A DNA stretch of 64,000 bases from Methylobacterium fujisawaense (lineage in GTDB: Bacteria; Pseudomonadota; Alphaproteobacteria; Rhizobiales; Beijerinckiaceae): the NCBI RefSeq assembly GCF_014138435.1, contig NZ_JACJIM010000001.1, forward strand, positions 248,001 to 312,000. Reading direction: 5' to 3'. Shown one piece after another: positions 35,402 through 43,840 of this stretch; position 1 is the first letter of the stretch, and each line of letters opens with the position of its first letter. Position numbers and translations under genes: made by a program. The notes under the pieces are model-generated. The model had not been told where the DNA came from. It worked only from the letters and a program-made list of their open reading frames with translations, and did no database searches.

Positions 35402-35659
35402 TCAGGAATGCGGCGGCCTTGCGGACACGGTGATGCGGAAGCGCAGGCGTTCCGCGCGCCGCTCGACAGCGTCGAGGCGCGCGCCCTCCTCCCGTACGAG
35501 ATTCGGGATGTCGAGGGCAGCCAGCGGATCCGTGCACGTCACCACCAGCGTGCGGCCGGCAGGAAGGCTTCGCAGGGCCTTGCGCGTGCGCAGGACCGGG
35601 AGGGGGCATTTCAGCCCGCTGAGGTCGAGATCGACGCAATCCGGATCTTCGTCCCGCAC
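35402..35659 (-). CDS. TusA/SirA family sulfur carrier
   Basis: 85 residues. The family CPxP motif is present as LSGLKCPLPVLRTRKAL, with Cys18 as the persulfide carrier. The rest follows the two-layer fold (LVVTCTDPLAALDIPNL). It ends slightly longer than E. coli TusA. Sulfur relay to tRNA thiolation or another acceptor is possible; no partner gene is adjacent. It lies 38 bases upstream of the NUDIX gene on the same strand. Confidence 0.88.
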   Translation of the reverse strand: MRDEDPDCVDLDLSGLKCPLPVLRTRKALRSLPAGRTLVVTCTDPLAALDIPNLVREEGARLDAVERRAERLRFRITVSARPPHS

Positions 35660-35752
35660 GCCGCAAGCTCCCGAACCGGCGCAGCGACCGGCAGAGCGAC
35701 CGGCACCCGGCGCGTCATAGGCATCGCCGGCCCGCGAAGCCAGCGGATCCGC

Positions 35753-36100
35753 TCACCATTCGTAATAACCGAAGGCAGGCCCGTAATAGCTGTCTGGTGC
35801 AGACCAGAGATAGCGCGGACCGGAATAGCCGTAGTCGAAGCCGTGGCTCGGCACCGGCGCGTAGGCATAGCCGTAACCGAAGGGTGCGGGATAACCGTAC
35901 TCGCCATAGTAGCTGTATTGCGGACGCCCGCGGGCCGCCACGGTTCCGGCGCTGCGTCCGCCCGCCCCGTAATGCCAGCGGCCGGGGCCCGGCGCCGGGC
36001 CTGGAGCCTCGAACCGTGCCAGATCGGCCGCCTGACCTGCGCCCCCGCTCGCCGACAAGGAAGCCATCGCCAGAAGGATGACGGCGGTGACACGGGTCAT
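35753..36100 (-). CDS. Secreted Tyr/Gly/Pro-rich small protein
   Basis: 115 residues. Signal peptide MTRVTAVILLAMASLSASGG cut near GQA-AD. The mature protein is dominated by Tyr, Gly and Pro (YSYYGEYGYPAPFGYGYAYA and a YYGPAFGYYEW end), suggesting a disordered or cell-surface protein; no Cys. Family not recognised. The ATG at 36100 is chosen for the signal peptide. A perfect 12-base palindrome lies about 30 bases upstream. Confidence 0.7.
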   Translation of the reverse strand: MTRVTAVILLAMASLSASGGAGQAADLARFEAPGPAPGPGRWHYGAGGRSAGTVAARGRPQYSYYGEYGYPAPFGYGYAYAPVPSHGFDYGYSGPRYLWSAPDSYYGPAFGYYEW

Positions 36101-36131
36101 GGTACGGTCCTCCAGCGGCAACACGCCCTGC

Positions 36132-36143
36132 TGGAACGTTCCA
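36132..36143. promoter_or_regulatory. 12-base palindrome upstream of the Tyr-rich protein gene
   Basis: TGGAACGTTCCA is a perfect palindrome, 32 bases before the ATG on the minus strand. Operator-like in size and position. Confidence 0.4.
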
Positions 36144-36197
36144 ATAGCACGCTCTGGACGTGATTCGCGCCCGGTGCGTCGGTCGATCAGGGAGGCG

Positions 36198-37565
36198 TCA
36201 GAAGACGCATTCGGCGAAGGCCGGCCGCACGCAGGCGCCCCAGCGGCCCTCGTAATCGGCGAGCAGATCCTCCGCCCGCGTCCGGCCGGCCGCGACGATG
36301 GCCTCGAGAGGCTGCAGGTAGATGGTCTCGTCCCGCCCCTCGGCGTCGCGGCGGCCCCGTGCCCGCAGACCCGACCGGGCGATCGCCAGGGCCTCGGCGG
36401 CGACCGCGCCGAGGGTGGTGTTGGCCACCGGAGTCGCGAGCCCGAGGCGCGGTGCGGTGGCCCGCGCAGCCTCGCGATTGGCCGGGCTCCACCCCTTCAC
36501 GAGGTCGAGGGCCGCGTCGAGGGCCGCCTCGTCGTAGAGGAGGCCCGCCCAGAAAGCGGCCTGGGCGGCGATCATGCCGGAATCGCCGACATCGGCGCCG
36601 CGCATCTCCAGGAAACGCTTCAGCCGGACCTCGGGGAAGGCGGTGGAGGCGTGATTGGCCCAGTCCGAAACCGTCGCGAACTCTCCGGGCAGCTGCGGCA
36701 GCTTGCCGGCCATCAGGTCACGGAACGAGGCGCCCGACACGTCGTGGTAGGTGTCGCCCCGCTTGACGAAGTACATCGGCATGTCGAGCAGCCAGTCGAC
36801 ATAGGCCTCGTAACCGAACCCGGCATCGAAGGCGAAGGGCAGCATCCCCGTCCGATCGGCATCGGTGTCGCGCCAGATCTCGGACCGGCGCGACAGGAAG
36901 CCGTTCGGCCGGCCGTCGGTGAAGGGGGAGTTGGCGAAGAGCGCGGTGGCCACCGGCTGCAGCGCCAGGGATGCGCGCATCTTGCGCACCATGTCGCCCT
37001 CGGAGGCGAAATCCAGATTCACCTGCACCGTGGCGGTGCGCAGCATCATGTCGAGGCCGAGCGATCCGACCTTCGGCATGTAACCGGCCATGATCCGGTA
37101 TCGGCTCTTGGGCATGACCGGGGTCTCGTCCCGGCGCCATTTCGGACTCATGCCCAGCGTCAGGAAACCGATTCCCAGAGGATCGGCCACCCGCTTCGTG
37201 GCGGCGAGATGCGTGGCGAGTTCCGCGGCGGTGGCGTGCACATCGGGCAGCGCGGCGCCGGACAGCTCGAACTGGCCACCGGGCTCGATCGAGATCGCAC
37301 CGCCCGCCTCCGCCGACAGGCCGATGATGTTGCCGAGATCGACAATCGGCTCCCAGCCCGTCTCGCCGGCAAGGCCCTCCAGTAGGGCCCGGATGCCGCG
37401 ATCCCCGTCATAGGGGACGGGCGCCCGGCTCTCCCGGTAGAACGGGATCTTCTCGTGCTCGGTGCCGATCGCGAAGCGGGCGCGCGGCTTCTCGCCCGCC
37501 GCGAACCATTCGATCAGTTCGGCGCGCGTGGTGAGCGGCGTGGTGTCGTTGCTGTCGCGCGCCAT
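36198..37565 (-). CDS. gshA: Glutamate-cysteine ligase, plant/alphaproteobacterial type
   Basis: First step of glutathione synthesis: joins Glu and Cys through the side-chain carboxylate using ATP. 455 residues, the class 2 (plant-like) size. Clear signatures: FAIGTEHEKIPFYRES, SIEPGGQFELSGA, IMAGYMPKVGSLGLDMMLRTATVQVN, FANSPFTDGRPNGFLSRRSEIW and FLEMRGADVG. Complete. Upstream is a 294-base gap with no gene. Glutathione also serves formaldehyde detoxification in some methylotrophs, though Methylobacterium mainly uses other C1 carriers. Confidence 0.96.
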   Translation of the reverse strand: MARDSNDTTPLTTRAELIEWFAAGEKPRARFAIGTEHEKIPFYRESRAPVPYDGDRGIRALLEGLAGETGWEPIVDLGNIIGLSAEAGGAISIEPGGQFELSGAALPDVHATAAELATHLAATKRVADPLGIGFLTLGMSPKWRRDETPVMPKSRYRIMAGYMPKVGSLGLDMMLRTATVQVNLDFASEGDMVRKMRASLALQPVATALFANSPFTDGRPNGFLSRRSEIWRDTDADRTGMLPFAFDAGFGYEAYVDWLLDMPMYFVKRGDTYHDVSGASFRDLMAGKLPQLPGEFATVSDWANHASTAFPEVRLKRFLEMRGADVGDSGMIAAQAAFWAGLLYDEAALDAALDLVKGWSPANREAARATAPRLGLATPVANTTLGAVAAEALAIARSGLRARGRRDAEGRDETIYLQPLEAIVAAGRTRAEDLLADYEGRWGACVRPAFAECVF

Positions 37566-37859
37566 GCGCTGCCTGCCCGTGCGTCTGACTTATGCGTTGG
37601 AACGGGCGCGCCGAACTGCTTCGGCGGATCCACCCAGTATCGACCCGCTCTCGCGAGCGGGCTCCGGGCGGACACCCGCCCCCGACCCCGATGAGCCCGC
37701 GGCGCAGGCGGCGTCCGTTCCGGGACATAATCGAGCCGCCGGGAACCCACAACGCGGCGGCCTCGGCCGGCGCGCCGCTTCACGTCCGATCCGGGGAAAC
37801 AATCGTTCGGGCTGACGCCTTCATGTGCGCGGGCACACATGGATCAGGCCGGCCCGTCT

Positions 37860-38612
37860 TCAGCGCGCGTCGCCGAGGACCGCCTGCACCAGGGCCAGCA
37901 CGGCGACCGCGGCCGTGTCGGCCCGCAGGATGCGCGGTCCCAGGGAGAGCGCGACGGTGTTCGGCCGCGCCCGGATCAGCGCACGCTCCTCCTCCGAGAA
38001 GCCGCCTTCCGGACCGACCAGCACGGCGAGCGGTGGCGGGACCTGCGGATCGGCGGCCGCCCGCAGCGCCTGCACGGGATCGCGCACCGGCGCGTCCTCG
38101 TCGCAGAACGCCAGGAGCCGCTCGGGGGCGAGCCCCGCCAGGGCCGGGGCGAGACGCTCGGGGTCGGGACAATCAGGAATCGTCAGGATGCCGCATTGCT
38201 CGGCCGCCTCGACGGCATTGGCCCGCAACCGGTCCATGTTGATTCGGTCGCCCTGCGTGTACCGGGTGATGACCGGGCGGATCGTCCCGGCGCCCATCTC
38301 GACCGCCTTCTGCGCGAGGTAGTCCAGGCGCGCGCTCTTCAGCGGGGCGAAGAGATAATGCAGGTCGGCCGGCTTCGTCTGGGCGCGCGTCAGTGCGGCG
38401 ACGTGGAGGTCGGCACCCTTGCGCCCGGTCTGGACCAGATGCGCGCGCCACTCGCCGTCGCGTCCATTGAAGACCAGGACTGGATCGTCCGGCCCCCGGC
38501 GCAGCACGTTGAGCAGATAGTTGGCCTGGGCGCGATCGAGGGGGAGAATCACGCCCGCGGCAAGATCGGCCGCGACGTGAAGGCGCGGGGCGGTGAAGTC
38601 ATAGGCCGGCAT
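37860..38612 (-). CDS. rsmE: 16S rRNA (uracil1498-N3)-methyltransferase RsmE
   Basis: SPOUT methyltransferase that modifies U1498 of 16S rRNA. 250 residues. N-terminal PUA-like part (RLHVAADLAAGVILPL, NYLLNVLRRG) to about residue 72, then the knotted SAM domain with LAVLVGPEGGFSEEE and LSLGPRILRADTA forming the SAM pocket. The ATG at 38612 is the family start; upstream extension is not conserved. It is transcribed towards the gap before gshA. Confidence 0.95.
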   Translation of the reverse strand: MPAYDFTAPRLHVAADLAAGVILPLDRAQANYLLNVLRRGPDDPVLVFNGRDGEWRAHLVQTGRKGADLHVAALTRAQTKPADLHYLFAPLKSARLDYLAQKAVEMGAGTIRPVITRYTQGDRINMDRLRANAVEAAEQCGILTIPDCPDPERLAPALAGLAPERLLAFCDEDAPVRDPVQALRAAADPQVPPPLAVLVGPEGGFSEEERALIRARPNTVALSLGPRILRADTAAVAVLALVQAVLGDAR

Positions 38613-38833
38613 GGCGGCGTGGTCGCGCGGGGCGGCGAGCCTGTCAACGCGGGGGGGCGCGCCCGAAAGTGTTGCCGAATGGTTACGAGCCCCGGTTTTC
38701 GGCAGCCAGTCCACCGGTGCATGGCGCAGCCGGTTTGCCGCTCGATTGACGCCACAATCCTATGGCGAACCCAGGGGAACGGAAGAAAGCCGGCCGCTCG
38801 CGGATTCGGCAGGGGCGTCGAGGGAGTCTCGGA

Positions 38834-39313
38834 ATGGCGAAGGGGAGTCTGAAGCTGGGGGCGGCGGTGCTGGTCGGCACCGTCGTGTTCGGTACCGCCG
38901 CGTTCGCGCAGAGCGCGGCACCGGAATGCGGCGCCATCCAGAAGACCCTGGCCGAGCGCAAGGCACTGGTCGGCCGCGCCAATGCGGCGTCGCAGTCCAA
39001 GAAGAAGATGACCCCGCAGGAGGCCTGCGCCCTGTTCGGGAAGCTCCAGGCCAACGGCACCGAGGGCATCAAGTGGATCGCCGCCAACAAGGAATGGTGC
39101 TCGATCCCGGATTCCTTCGCGGAAGGCTTCAAGGCCGACCACGTGAAGGTCAGCGGCATCCGCACCAAGATCTGCAGCGTCGCCGCTCAGGCGACCAAGA
39201 TGGAGGCGCAGGCCCGCGCCCAGGCCCAGGCCCAGGCCGGCGGCGGTGGCGGCGGCCTGCTCGGCGGACCGGGCTTGACCGGCAGCTTCAAGCTGCCGCA
39301 GGGCGCTCTGTAA
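38834..39313 (+). CDS. Secreted hypothetical protein with Ala/Gln and Gly-rich tail
   Basis: 159 residues. Signal peptide MAKGSLKLGAAVLVGTVVFG cut near AFA-QS. The mature part has four Cys (PECGAI, EACALF, EWCSIP, KICSVA) in a helical domain to about residue 120, then a low-complexity AQAQAQ and Gly6 stretch, and ends GLTGSFKLPQGAL. Periplasmic; family not known to me. Divergent from rsmE with 221 bases between. Confidence 0.72.
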   Translation: MAKGSLKLGAAVLVGTVVFGTAAFAQSAAPECGAIQKTLAERKALVGRANAASQSKKKMTPQEACALFGKLQANGTEGIKWIAANKEWCSIPDSFAEGFKADHVKVSGIRTKICSVAAQATKMEAQARAQAQAQAGGGGGGLLGGPGLTGSFKLPQGAL

Positions 39314-39401
39314 GATCGTCTGAGAGGATCACGGATCCGGCGCGGGTCCCCCCTCTGCAGCGATGGGGGACGCACGTGTGGCACGACCGGAGATCCGACC
39401 G

Positions 39402-40349
39402 ATGAACGGGACGGCGCTTGACGACGGGCGGCCAGCCGATGCCGTCTCCGGTCACTGGGTCGACCGGCTGGCGCCCCGTTCCTGGCGTCCATACCTGCGC
39501 CTCGCCCGGATCGATCGGCCGATCGGCTGGTGGCTCCTCCTCCTGCCCTGCTGGTGGTCGGCCGCCCTGGCGGCGATCGCCGCGGATCAGGCCTTTCCCG
39601 ATCCCTGGCACTGCCTCCTGTTCCTGATCGGCGCGGTGGCGATGCGCGGGGCGGGCTCGACCTACAACGACATCGCCGACCGCGACCTCGACGCGCAGGT
39701 CGAGCGCACGCGCCTGCGCCCCCTGCCCTCCGGTCAGGTCCGTCCGCGCCATGCTGCCCTTTTCCTGGTGATCCAGGCTCTGATCGGGCTGGCCGTCCTG
39801 CTGCAGTTCAACGCCGAGGCGGTGATCATCGGCCTCTGCTCGCTGCTGCCGGTGGCGATCTACCCGTTCATGAAACGGGTCATGCCGATGCCGCAGGCGG
39901 TTCTGGGCCTGGCCTTCGCCTGGGGAGCGCTGATGGGCTGGGCCGCCGTGTTCGCCCGCCTCGATCCGCCGGCGCTGCTGCTTTACGCGGGCGCCCTGTG
40001 CTGGATCATCGGATACGACACGATCTACGCGGTGCAGGATATCGAGGACGACGAGATCGCGGGGATCCGCTCGTCGGCGCGCCTGTTCGGCCGGCATGTG
40101 CGTCTTGCCGTCGGGCTCTGCTACGCGCTGGCGGCTGCCTTCGTGATGCTGGCGGCGCGCGGGGCCGGTGCGGGATTCGTCGGGTATCTGGGCGTCGCGG
40201 CCTTCGCCGGGCACCTGGCCTGGCAGGTCCTGTCGCTGCGGGAACGCGATGGGCGCGGGGCTCTGGCGCTGTTCCGGTCGAACCGGGATGCCGGGCTGCT
40301 TCTGTTCGTCGGCCTCACCGCCGACCTCGTGCTGCGCAATCTCGTCTAA
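39402..40349 (+). CDS. ubiA: 4-hydroxybenzoate polyprenyltransferase
   Basis: Membrane enzyme that attaches the isoprenoid tail to 4-hydroxybenzoate in ubiquinone synthesis. 315 residues with about eight membrane helices. The two Asp-rich Mg-diphosphate motifs are present: GAGSTYNDIADRDLDAQV and TIYAVQDIEDDEIAG, with the conserved TRLRPLPSG between. Start ATG at 39402 follows CGGAGATCCGACCG; another ATG at 39363 is less likely. Confidence 0.95.
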   Translation: MNGTALDDGRPADAVSGHWVDRLAPRSWRPYLRLARIDRPIGWWLLLLPCWWSAALAAIAADQAFPDPWHCLLFLIGAVAMRGAGSTYNDIADRDLDAQVERTRLRPLPSGQVRPRHAALFLVIQALIGLAVLLQFNAEAVIIGLCSLLPVAIYPFMKRVMPMPQAVLGLAFAWGALMGWAAVFARLDPPALLLYAGALCWIIGYDTIYAVQDIEDDEIAGIRSSARLFGRHVRLAVGLCYALAAAFVMLAARGAGAGFVGYLGVAAFAGHLAWQVLSLRERDGRGALALFRSNRDAGLLLFVGLTADLVLRNLV

Positions 40350-40364
40350 GAGCGGTCGGCGCCC

Positions 40365-40865
40365 TCAGGTGCGGGCGATGATCTCGTTCTCGCCGCGGAA
40401 GATCTGCGGACGCGCCGGCAGCCGGCCGGTCTTGCGGCGGGCCAGGAACCGCGGGCGGCGGCGGCCGAGGCCTGCATGACGGCGGCGGATCCGGACCTGG
40501 CCGAGAATCAGCCGGCCGATCTGCTGCGAGACCGGGACCAGGAGGCCGTCCTCGCGGACGATCATCCGCGTCAGTCCGGCCCGCGCCGCGATGTCGCGCC
40601 ACACGGCGACGACGTCGTCCTCCTCGAAGCTGCCGAGGCGCTGGAGCACGTCGCCTTCGGCATCCACCAGGATCAGGCTGAACCGGTCGGCCCCGGTGAT
40701 CTCCGCATCCTCGGTGGCATAGGCGAGCGCGATCCCGACGGCGCGGCGCGCACCCGCGCCGCGACCGATCACCGGAAGCGGCGAAGCGACGAAACGGGGC
40801 GCGGTGTCGGCACCGTGCATCGGGTGTCCTGCGTGGCTTTTGTCCGTGGCCGGGGAAGTGTTCAT
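40365..40865 (-). CDS. DUF6101 family protein
   Basis: 166 residues, function unknown. The N-terminal half is mixed, with a predicted beta-rich part (FSLILVDAEGDVLQRLGSFE) and EDDVVAVWRDIAARAG. The C-terminus is strongly basic (VRIRRRHAGLGRRRPRFLAR, then RKTGRLPARPQIFRGE), suggesting nucleic-acid or phosphate binding. The family call is from memory of alphaproteobacterial proteins. It converges with ubiA, stops 15 bases apart. Start ATG at 40865; 40886 is an alternative. Confidence 0.72.
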   Translation of the reverse strand: MNTSPATDKSHAGHPMHGADTAPRFVASPLPVIGRGAGARRAVGIALAYATEDAEITGADRFSLILVDAEGDVLQRLGSFEEDDVVAVWRDIAARAGLTRMIVREDGLLVPVSQQIGRLILGQVRIRRRHAGLGRRRPRFLARRKTGRLPARPQIFRGENEIIART

Positions 40866-41241
40866 CAGTCCGAGTCCCTGGAGCAAGTGGCCGTCCCTGT
40901 CGGGCCGTCCGTTATGCCAAGCAAAATCGCACCCGAACTCCTCCGCACCGCTTAAGAGCCGTCGTTAAGCGAATCTGGACAGCGCTGTCATTTGCGGAAT
41001 GCTCAATGCTTCCTTGAATGCTCAACATTTCCTTGCCCAGACCGGTCGTTATCGAACGATCAACCAGCATCCTTGTGGCGCTGCGGGAGGCGCCGTACAA
41101 CGAGGCGACCGGGCGCGCGATCCTCCGTGCCGGGTCTTCTCAGCCCGAGCGGGTGAGCCCAGGCGGGCCCGGACGTCCGCGTCACCGGACGGACGGGACA
41201 GCAAGGCCCTCGCGGGCCGCACGGATTCCACGCGGAGCGCG
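40866..41241. other. Divergent promoter region between DUF6101 and CysQ-type genes
   Basis: About 375 bases with no supported gene. It contains a 19-base tandem repeat at 40997-41034 and a small inverted repeat TCGTT-ATCG-AACGA at 41046-41059, suggesting regulated transcription of one or both flanking genes. Confidence 0.5.
40997..41034. repeat. Two 19-base tandem direct repeats
   Basis: GAATGCTCAATGCTTCCTT at 40997-41015 and GAATGCTCAACATTTCCTT at 41016-41034, identical at 16 of 19 positions. Period is close to two helical turns, so a regulator could bind both copies on one face. Confidence 0.7.
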
Positions 41242-42057
41242 ATGCCCGACTCTCTCACCGACGATGCCGTATCCGCCCTGATGCCGGAGCTGCGCGCCGT
41301 GATGCGCGAGGCGGCCGACATCGCGCGGCCGTTCTTCAGGCTCGGCGGTCAGACTTCGGCCCGCATCTGGTCAAAGGCCGGCGGCTCGCCGGTGACCGAG
41401 GCGGACGTCGCGGTGGATGCCTTCCTGAAGGTGCGCCTGAGCGCCCTCGTGCCGCGCGCCGCGTGGCTGTCGGAGGAGACGGCCGACGACCCGGCCCGCC
41501 TCGGCCACGACCTCGTCTGGATCGTCGATCCGATCGACGGGACGCGGGCCTTCCTGTCGGGCCATCCGGATTGGTCGATCGCGGTTGCGCTCCTGTCGGG
41601 CGGCGAACCGCTGATCGGGTTCGTGCACGCGCCGGTGGGCAACGCCGATTACGAGGCGGTGCGCGGTCGCGGCGCGACGCGGAACGGCGAACCGATCCGC
41701 GTCGATGCACGGCAGCACCTGACGGGCGCCCGCATCACCGGCCCGAAGCCGATGCTCGACCGTCTGACCCGCGGCGCCGGTACGGAACCGGATTTCGAGG
41801 TGATCGCGCGGATCCCGTCTCTCGCCTTGCGGCTCGCCCGCGTGGCGGACGGGACGGTCGATATCGGGATGATTTCCGGCAATGCCCGCGATTGGGACCT
41901 TGCCGCGGCCGACCTCGTCCTGCGCGAGGCAGGGGGCGTGGTCTGCGATTTCGGGGGGGCGGCGACGCTCTACAACCGCCCCGACCCGGTGCACGGCGAG
42001 TTGCTCGCGGCACCGGTCGGCCTGCGCGACCCCGTCCTGTCCGCCTGGGACGTCTGA
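41242..42057 (+). CDS. Inositol monophosphatase superfamily protein (CysQ/3'(2'),5'-bisphosphate nucleotidase type)
   Basis: 271 residues. Metal-dependent, Li-sensitive phosphatase fold. Metal ligands are visible in WLSEET (Glu near 78-79), IVDPIDGTRAFLSGHPDWSI (Asp96, Asp99) and ARDWDLAAADLVLREAGG. The GT-R-A-F spacing and HPDW fit CysQ-like members better than SuhB, but histidinol phosphatase (HisN) is also possible. Degrading PAP in sulfate assimilation would be the CysQ role. Start ATG at 41242; longer upstream frame is not conserved. Confidence 0.85.
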   Translation: MPDSLTDDAVSALMPELRAVMREAADIARPFFRLGGQTSARIWSKAGGSPVTEADVAVDAFLKVRLSALVPRAAWLSEETADDPARLGHDLVWIVDPIDGTRAFLSGHPDWSIAVALLSGGEPLIGFVHAPVGNADYEAVRGRGATRNGEPIRVDARQHLTGARITGPKPMLDRLTRGAGTEPDFEVIARIPSLALRLARVADGTVDIGMISGNARDWDLAAADLVLREAGGVVCDFGGAATLYNRPDPVHGELLAAPVGLRDPVLSAWDV

Positions 42058-42092
42058 GGACGAGGCCCTGCGCAGACCGGCGGTCCGGTCTC

Positions 42093-42329
42093 TCAGGCCG
42101 CCGCCGCCTCGCGAAGCTTCACCGCGCCGGGCGCGAGCCCGAGGCGCTCGGCGAGATGCCAATGCAGCTCGCGCGGGGAATGGTAATTGTAGGATCGGTC
42201 GATCAGGTCGCTGACATCGACCCCGGTCTGCTCCGCGGTCTTGGCCCGGGCCAGCTTGCCCACCCGGAAGGTCGGCGCATCGGTCACGGGGGAACGGACG
42301 CCGCGGCGCCGTGTAAACTCGAACAACAT
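42093..42329 (-). CDS. Small hypothetical protein
   Basis: 78 residues, no signal peptide or membrane segment. Basic N-terminus (MLFEFTRRRGVRSP), then FRVGKLARAKTAEQTG and a predicted helical end YNYHSPRELHWHLAERLGLA. It looks well folded, but I do not recognise the family. It is convergent with the CysQ-type gene. Confidence 0.62.
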   Translation of the reverse strand: MLFEFTRRRGVRSPVTDAPTFRVGKLARAKTAEQTGVDVSDLIDRSYNYHSPRELHWHLAERLGLAPGAVKLREAAAA

Positions 42330-42546
42330 CTGTGTCTTTTCTTCTCTGGACCGAACGTTGGCTCCGTCCGGCGTCGTTTCTGGGATATTGCCTCCGACGC
42401 GACCCGGACCGGGCGATCTTGCCCGGAATGGCAGCGTCGGAAGGGGGAACCGCTTCGGGCGGCCGCTTCGCGCGTCATGCGCGCCTTTCACCTGTACCGG
42501 CTGGCGCAAGGAAAGCCGCGTGAGGCGCCTTCAAATCCTGCGACGG

Positions 42547-42756
42547 TCAGGCCGCCTGCAGGTTGCCGGCGGCGTCCTTGCCGCTGCGCTTGTCCGTGAG
42601 GATCTCGTAAGTGATCCGCTGGCCTTCGATCAGGTTGCGCATCCCGGCGCGCTCGACTGCCGAGATGTGGACGAACACGTCCTTGCCGCCATCGTCGGGC
42701 TGGATGAAACCGTAGCCCTTGGTCTCATTGAACCACTTTACAGTGCCGGTATTCAC
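42547..42756 (-). CDS. Cold-shock-domain protein
   Basis: 69 residues. RNA/DNA-binding OB fold with both RNP motifs: KWFNETKGYGFIQPD (RNP1) and DVFVHISAVE (RNP2). Start is GTG at 42756 after GAGGTACACTAC; the protein begins with TGTVKWF as usual. Likely an RNA chaperone. A 140-base 5' leader is expected from the promoter at 42905-42933, a common feature of csp genes. Confidence 0.95.
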   Translation of the reverse strand: MNTGTVKWFNETKGYGFIQPDDGGKDVFVHISAVERAGMRNLIEGQRITYEILTDKRSGKDAAGNLQAA

Positions 42757-43073
42757 GTAGTGTACCTCGTTCGTCCATAGGCCATCCGCGCGGCACGAGG
42801 GCCGCGTGATGCACCACGGTCTTTCTGGATTTGGCCAGTGCGGCGGGGCGCGAGTCGCTGAACCTTGAGCAGCGTCAGCCTCGGTGGAAAAGCCCCCCGA
42901 GGACGTATTTAAGCGCAGGCTGCGGCCGCAACAAGGCATGAGCGGCGTATCATCTGCGTCGCAGGCCGGGATCGGGAGGCGGCCGAGAGGCCCCGCCCCC
43001 TGTGATTCCGGGCGTTCACGATGCATATACGGAATGCGCTCAAGCAGTTAAGGCGCGTGGCTCTGGACGATAC
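42757..43073. other. Divergent region upstream of the cold-shock gene
   Basis: About 317 bases with no gene. It contains the csp leader on the minus strand and a promoter at 42905-42933, and presumably the promoter of the rightward gene at 43074. Confidence 0.5.
42905..42933 (-). promoter_or_regulatory. Candidate promoter of the cold-shock gene
   Basis: On the minus strand TTGTTG (42933-42928) and TAAATA (42910-42905) are exactly 17 bases apart, about 140 bases upstream of the GTG. Confidence 0.55.
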
Positions 43074-43463
43074 ATGGCAGGCATCTCGGTCTCGCTGGAC
43101 GGTGCGAACATCCAGCTGTCCTTCCAGAAGGACGATCAGGCGACGGCAGTGGTGATGGATGCCCGCGCCGCTCGGGCGCTGGTGCGCGCCGTCGGGCAAC
43201 TTCTGACGGCGATCGACGACACGGACGAGCCCGACATGGCCGACGAGATGGGCGACGAAGAGGTCGCAATGCTCGACGTGACGTCGTCCGCGATCGAGAT
43301 CGGCACCGATGACGAAGGCCAGGCCGTGGTCGCCCTCCAGGCCGGCGCGCTACCGCCCTTTCAGCTTCGCCTCACGGACGAAGAGGCCCGCCACGTGGTG
43401 ACGAGCCTCTCCGAAATCCTCAGCGCGCCGCGCGACGTGCGAACCTCGCACGGCGGTCACTGA
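43074..43463 (+). CDS. Hypothetical acidic protein
   Basis: 129 residues, soluble and acidic. Predicted beta strands in ISVSLDGANIQLSFQKD and AVVALQAGALPPFQLRLTDE, with an alpha segment in DARAARALVRAVGQLLTAI. No motif recognised. ATG at 43074 is the first with this sequence; an upstream in-frame start at 43002 would add an unlikely leader. It ends seven bases before the next stop on the opposite strand. Confidence 0.6.
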   Translation: MAGISVSLDGANIQLSFQKDDQATAVVMDARAARALVRAVGQLLTAIDDTDEPDMADEMGDEEVAMLDVTSSAIEIGTDDEGQAVVALQAGALPPFQLRLTDEEARHVVTSLSEILSAPRDVRTSHGGH

Positions 43464-43470
43464 CAGCATT

Positions 43471-43674
43471 TCACATGCGGGTGCCGGGATCGGTCGGCGT
43501 GCCCGGGAAGACGTCGGGTTCGGAGCCCGGGCCGCCGGGCTCTCCGATCCCCGGATCGTTCACCGGATAAGGCGTGCGCGGACCGGTCGGACCGATATCG
43601 GGCTCCTCATCGGGCGCCGGCGGGGGTGGCGGCAGGTCGCCGGGCGTGGGCTCGGGAAGACCGGGATTGGCCAT
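43471..43674 (-). CDS. Small proline-rich hypothetical protein
   Basis: 67 residues, about a third proline, with Gly, Asp and Glu (PGDLPPPPPAPDEEPDIGP and repeated PG units). Probably disordered. The ribosome site AGGAGTCGCGTC just before the ATG at 43674 is good, which is the main evidence that it is expressed. Another Pro-rich small protein is at 14904-15095 but they are not clearly related. Confidence 0.55.
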   Translation of the reverse strand: MANPGLPEPTPGDLPPPPPAPDEEPDIGPTGPRTPYPVNDPGIGEPGGPGSEPDVFPGTPTDPGTRM

Positions 43675-43840
43675 GACGCGACTCCTGGCGGTTGGGGTGG
43701 TGACCAACGGGTCGCCCTCGCGGGAGTTCCGTTGACCGCACCGACATCCGGTTTCGGACGCGGCCGGGCGGCCGAGGGCCGCAGGAACAGGGCGAACGAC
43801 CCTCCGTTAGCCGGGCAGATCCCCAAAGAGGACACCCGCC

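Noticed and set aside
42332..42523. 63-codon plus-strand ORF between two small genes
   Set aside because: No ribosome site or recognisable features; overlaps other random frames.
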